Of a stretch of 16,876 bases of DNA, positions 15,300 to 16,876 are shown one piece after another. The stretch comes from Planctomycetota bacterium. Its GTDB lineage: Bacteria > Planctomycetota > UBA1135 > UBA2386. Under the pieces are notes generated by a model. The model ran no database searches. It saw nothing but the letters and a program-made list of their open reading frames with translations, and was not told where the DNA came from. A program made the position numbers and the translations under genes. The stretch covers positions 1-16,876 of the forward strand of contig JAGQQZ010000589.1 of NCBI GenBank assembly GCA_020425915.1. Direction: 5' to 3'. The first letter of the stretch is position 1, and every line of letters starts with the position of its first letter.

Positions 15300-16784
15300 A
15301 TGAGACCTTCCCTGAACATCACCATCGTCCCGGTCGCGCTCATGCTCGCGGCGTGTGGGACCGTGTCGGGTCCGATGCTGACCACGTACTCGGTCGCGTC
15401 CCGAGCAGCCCGACCCCAGGACCCGCCGCAGGACCCCGCGGTCGTCGAAGCTTCGGCGCGGCGTGACGGTGCGAACCGCATCGAACTCTCGGACGAAGCT
15501 CGCGAGTTGCTGCACAGCCCGTCGTTCCAGCGCCGGTTGATCGAGAGCTACGTCTCGGAGACCGAGACCGAGCCTCGTTTCGACGAGGACGAGCACGAGA
15601 TCATGCTGACCGTCATGGGGCATGTGACGGCGGAGGAGTTCGACCAGGCCGAAGCGATCGTGCGGCAGCACCAGTCGCCCAAGGCGAGTGCGGTGTTCGA
15701 CTTCACGTTGGGCAACATCCTCTACCAGCGTGACGACTTCGAAGGGGCCGCGGCGGCCTACGAGATCGCCGTGCAGAAGCACCCGCGATTCCGTCGCGCA
15801 TGGGGCAACCTGGCGCAGATCCAATACACGCAGGGCAAGTACGCCGATGCCAAGCGCGCGTTGACTCGCGTGATCTCGTTCGGAGGCGGCGATTCGGTCA
15901 ACTACGCACTGCTCGGCGTCTGTCACCAGAAGACCGACGACTACATCGCCGCGGAGTCGGCGTTCCGCATGGCGATCATGCTCGACCCTTCGGCGGTCAA
16001 CCTGCGCATGGCGCTCGCCGAAACCTTGTTCAAGCAAGGGCGGTTCGAGGACGCGGTTGCGCTGTTCGAGCATCTCATCGCCGAGGAACCCGACCGTTCC
16101 GACCTCTGGATGCTTCAGGGCGAGGCCTACGCGATGCTGAACCAGCCGTTGAAGGCCGCGGAGAACTTCGAGTTCGTCGATCGCCTCGGTGGCTCGACCT
16201 TCGCGAGCCTCAGCAACCTCGGCGACATCTACGCGAGCCAGTCGCTGTTCGACCTGTCGGTGCAGTCGTACCTCCGCGCGCTCGAACAGAAGCCGGACGG
16301 TGACACGACCCGCGCGATGCGGGCTGCGCAATACCTGAGTGGCCACGGCGCACACGCCGAGATGCGCGTCCTGCTCGACGGGATCGAGTCCATCTGTGGG
16401 GAGCACCTGGACCTCGAGGGCAAGAAGCGACTCTTGAAGCTGAAGGCGCGACTCGCAGTCGCAGAGGGCGCGACCGAGGAACGGGCTGCGGAACTACAGA
16501 AGGTCGTGGCCCTCGACCCGCTGGACGGCGACGCGCTCATCCTGCTGGGTCGCCACTACGGCGAGGCCGGCGAAGTCGAGCGCGCGATCGTCTACTTCGA
16601 GCAGGCCGCGAACCTCGAGGGCTTCGAGGCGGAGGCGTCGTTGCGTCACGGGGAGTTGCTCGTGAAGCAGAACAAGTTCGTGGAGGCGTTGCCGCTCTTG
16701 AACAAGTCGTACGATCTGCGGCCGCGGGAGTTCGTGAAGAAGTACATCGAGGACATCGAGCGGTTGGCGCGGAGCGCGAAGTAG
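15300..16784 (+). CDS. TPR-repeat lipoprotein of the TonB operon
   Basis: This is a 494-residue lipoprotein. The ATG at 15300 is preferred over the GTG at 15291, which overlaps the tonB stop, because AAGGG at 15287-15291 then sits 8 bases upstream. The signal peptide ends in a perfect lipobox, L16-A17-A18-C19, followed by glycine, which suggests sorting to the outer membrane. After a low-complexity stretch and a helical region, TPR units run from about residue 130 to the end, for example ASAVFDFTLGNILYQRDDFEGAA, AWGNLAQIQYTQGKYADAKRAL and ALILLGRHYGEAGEVERAIVYF. A TPR protein is the usual last gene of DUF3450/TtpC/ExbB/ExbD/TonB operons, where it is thought to assist TonB-dependent uptake, although its mechanism is unclear. 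It is the last gene visible in the operon. Confidence 0.9.
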   Translation: MRPSLNITIVPVALMLAACGTVSGPMLTTYSVASRAARPQDPPQDPAVVEASARRDGANRIELSDEARELLHSPSFQRRLIESYVSETETEPRFDEDEHEIMLTVMGHVTAEEFDQAEAIVRQHQSPKASAVFDFTLGNILYQRDDFEGAAAAYEIAVQKHPRFRRAWGNLAQIQYTQGKYADAKRALTRVISFGGGDSVNYALLGVCHQKTDDYIAAESAFRMAIMLDPSAVNLRMALAETLFKQGRFEDAVALFEHLIAEEPDRSDLWMLQGEAYAMLNQPLKAAENFEFVDRLGGSTFASLSNLGDIYASQSLFDLSVQSYLRALEQKPDGDTTRAMRAAQYLSGHGAHAEMRVLLDGIESICGEHLDLEGKKRLLKLKARLAVAEGATEERAAELQKVVALDPLDGDALILLGRHYGEAGEVERAIVYFEQAANLEGFEAEASLRHGELLVKQNKFVEALPLLNKSYDLRPREFVKKYIEDIERLARSAK

Positions 16785-16798
16785 GGCGTAGGGAGCGA

Positions 16799-16847
16799 GG
16801 GGGAGGGCCTCTGCTCGGGTTCGGAAGCTGGTCGAGGGCCGTCCCCC
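16799..16847 (+). terminator. Imperfect inverted repeat after the TonB operon
   Basis: GGGGGAGGGCCTC (16799-16811) and GAGGGCCGTCCCCC (16834-16847) can pair as a long GC-rich stem with one small mismatch or bulge around a loop of about 22 bases, starting 15 bases after the last stop codon. There is no T-run, so this may be a factor-assisted terminator or the shared end of a convergent gene beyond the window. The remaining 29 bases show nothing recognisable. Confidence 0.35.
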
Positions 16848-16876
16848 GCCAGCCCCGTCACCGTCGCGTCGGCCGC

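Noticed and set aside
1..16876. CRISPR arrays, tRNA or rRNA genes, insertion sequences, attachment sites
   Set aside because: No regularly spaced repeats, cloverleaf sequences, rRNA signatures, transposase motifs or flanking direct repeats were seen. The gaps between genes are all under 180 bases.

Overview
The window is GC-rich (roughly two thirds G+C by eye). Thirteen protein genes cover almost all of it. All lie on the + strand except the first, which runs off the left edge. I see no rRNA, tRNA, CRISPR array, insertion sequence or other sign of mobility. The gene style suggests Planctomycetota, probably one of the high-GC marine lineages: a secreted phosphoesterase fused to a LamG-like domain, a secreted beta-helix protein with a C-terminal module of a kind common in planctomycete exported proteins, weak Shine-Dalgarno sites, and a few GTG starts. 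That assignment is inference; another Gram-negative phylum with an outer membrane and a DUF3450/TtpC-type TonB system remains possible.

Layout. Positions 1-1050 (minus strand) hold the N-terminal 350 codons of ATP-dependent phosphoenolpyruvate carboxykinase (pckA). A divergent gene (1223-1720) encodes a small SEC-C zinc-motif protein. Next come a secreted calcineurin-like metallophosphoesterase with a C-terminal LamG-like domain (1885-3816) and a PhoB/OmpR-family response regulator (3915-4601) with no sensor kinase in view. At 4777-6735 lies a secreted, ten-cysteine beta-helix protein whose codon use is strongly biased, as in a very highly expressed gene. After a perfect 11-bp hairpin, a tight eight-gene operon runs from 6812 to 16784: helical-repeat lipoprotein, TonB-dependent outer-membrane receptor, DUF3450 periplasmic coiled-coil protein, TtpC-like ExbB with a periplasmic extension, ExbB, ExbD, TonB, and a TPR lipoprotein.

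How it may work together. The last six genes match the gene order of the TonB2/TtpC energy-transduction systems known mainly from marine gammaproteobacteria. Here the cognate receptor and a new lipoprotein are in the same transcription unit. The proton motor (TtpC-like, ExbB, ExbD) would drive TonB to act on the receptor at 8062-11064, with DUF3450 and TPR proteins as envelope accessories. The abundant beta-helix protein just upstream is the best candidate for a surface partner, or even an exported substrate.

Regulation. Direct TTCAC-type repeats with an 11-bp period lie upstream of both the response-regulator gene and the beta-helix gene, and in the second case they abut a plausible -10 element. 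This resembles Pho-box promoter architecture. With the neighbouring secreted phosphoesterase, it suggests a phosphate-starvation-controlled surface system for acquiring phosphorus-containing material. That function is a hypothesis; the machinery is well supported, the substrate is not.
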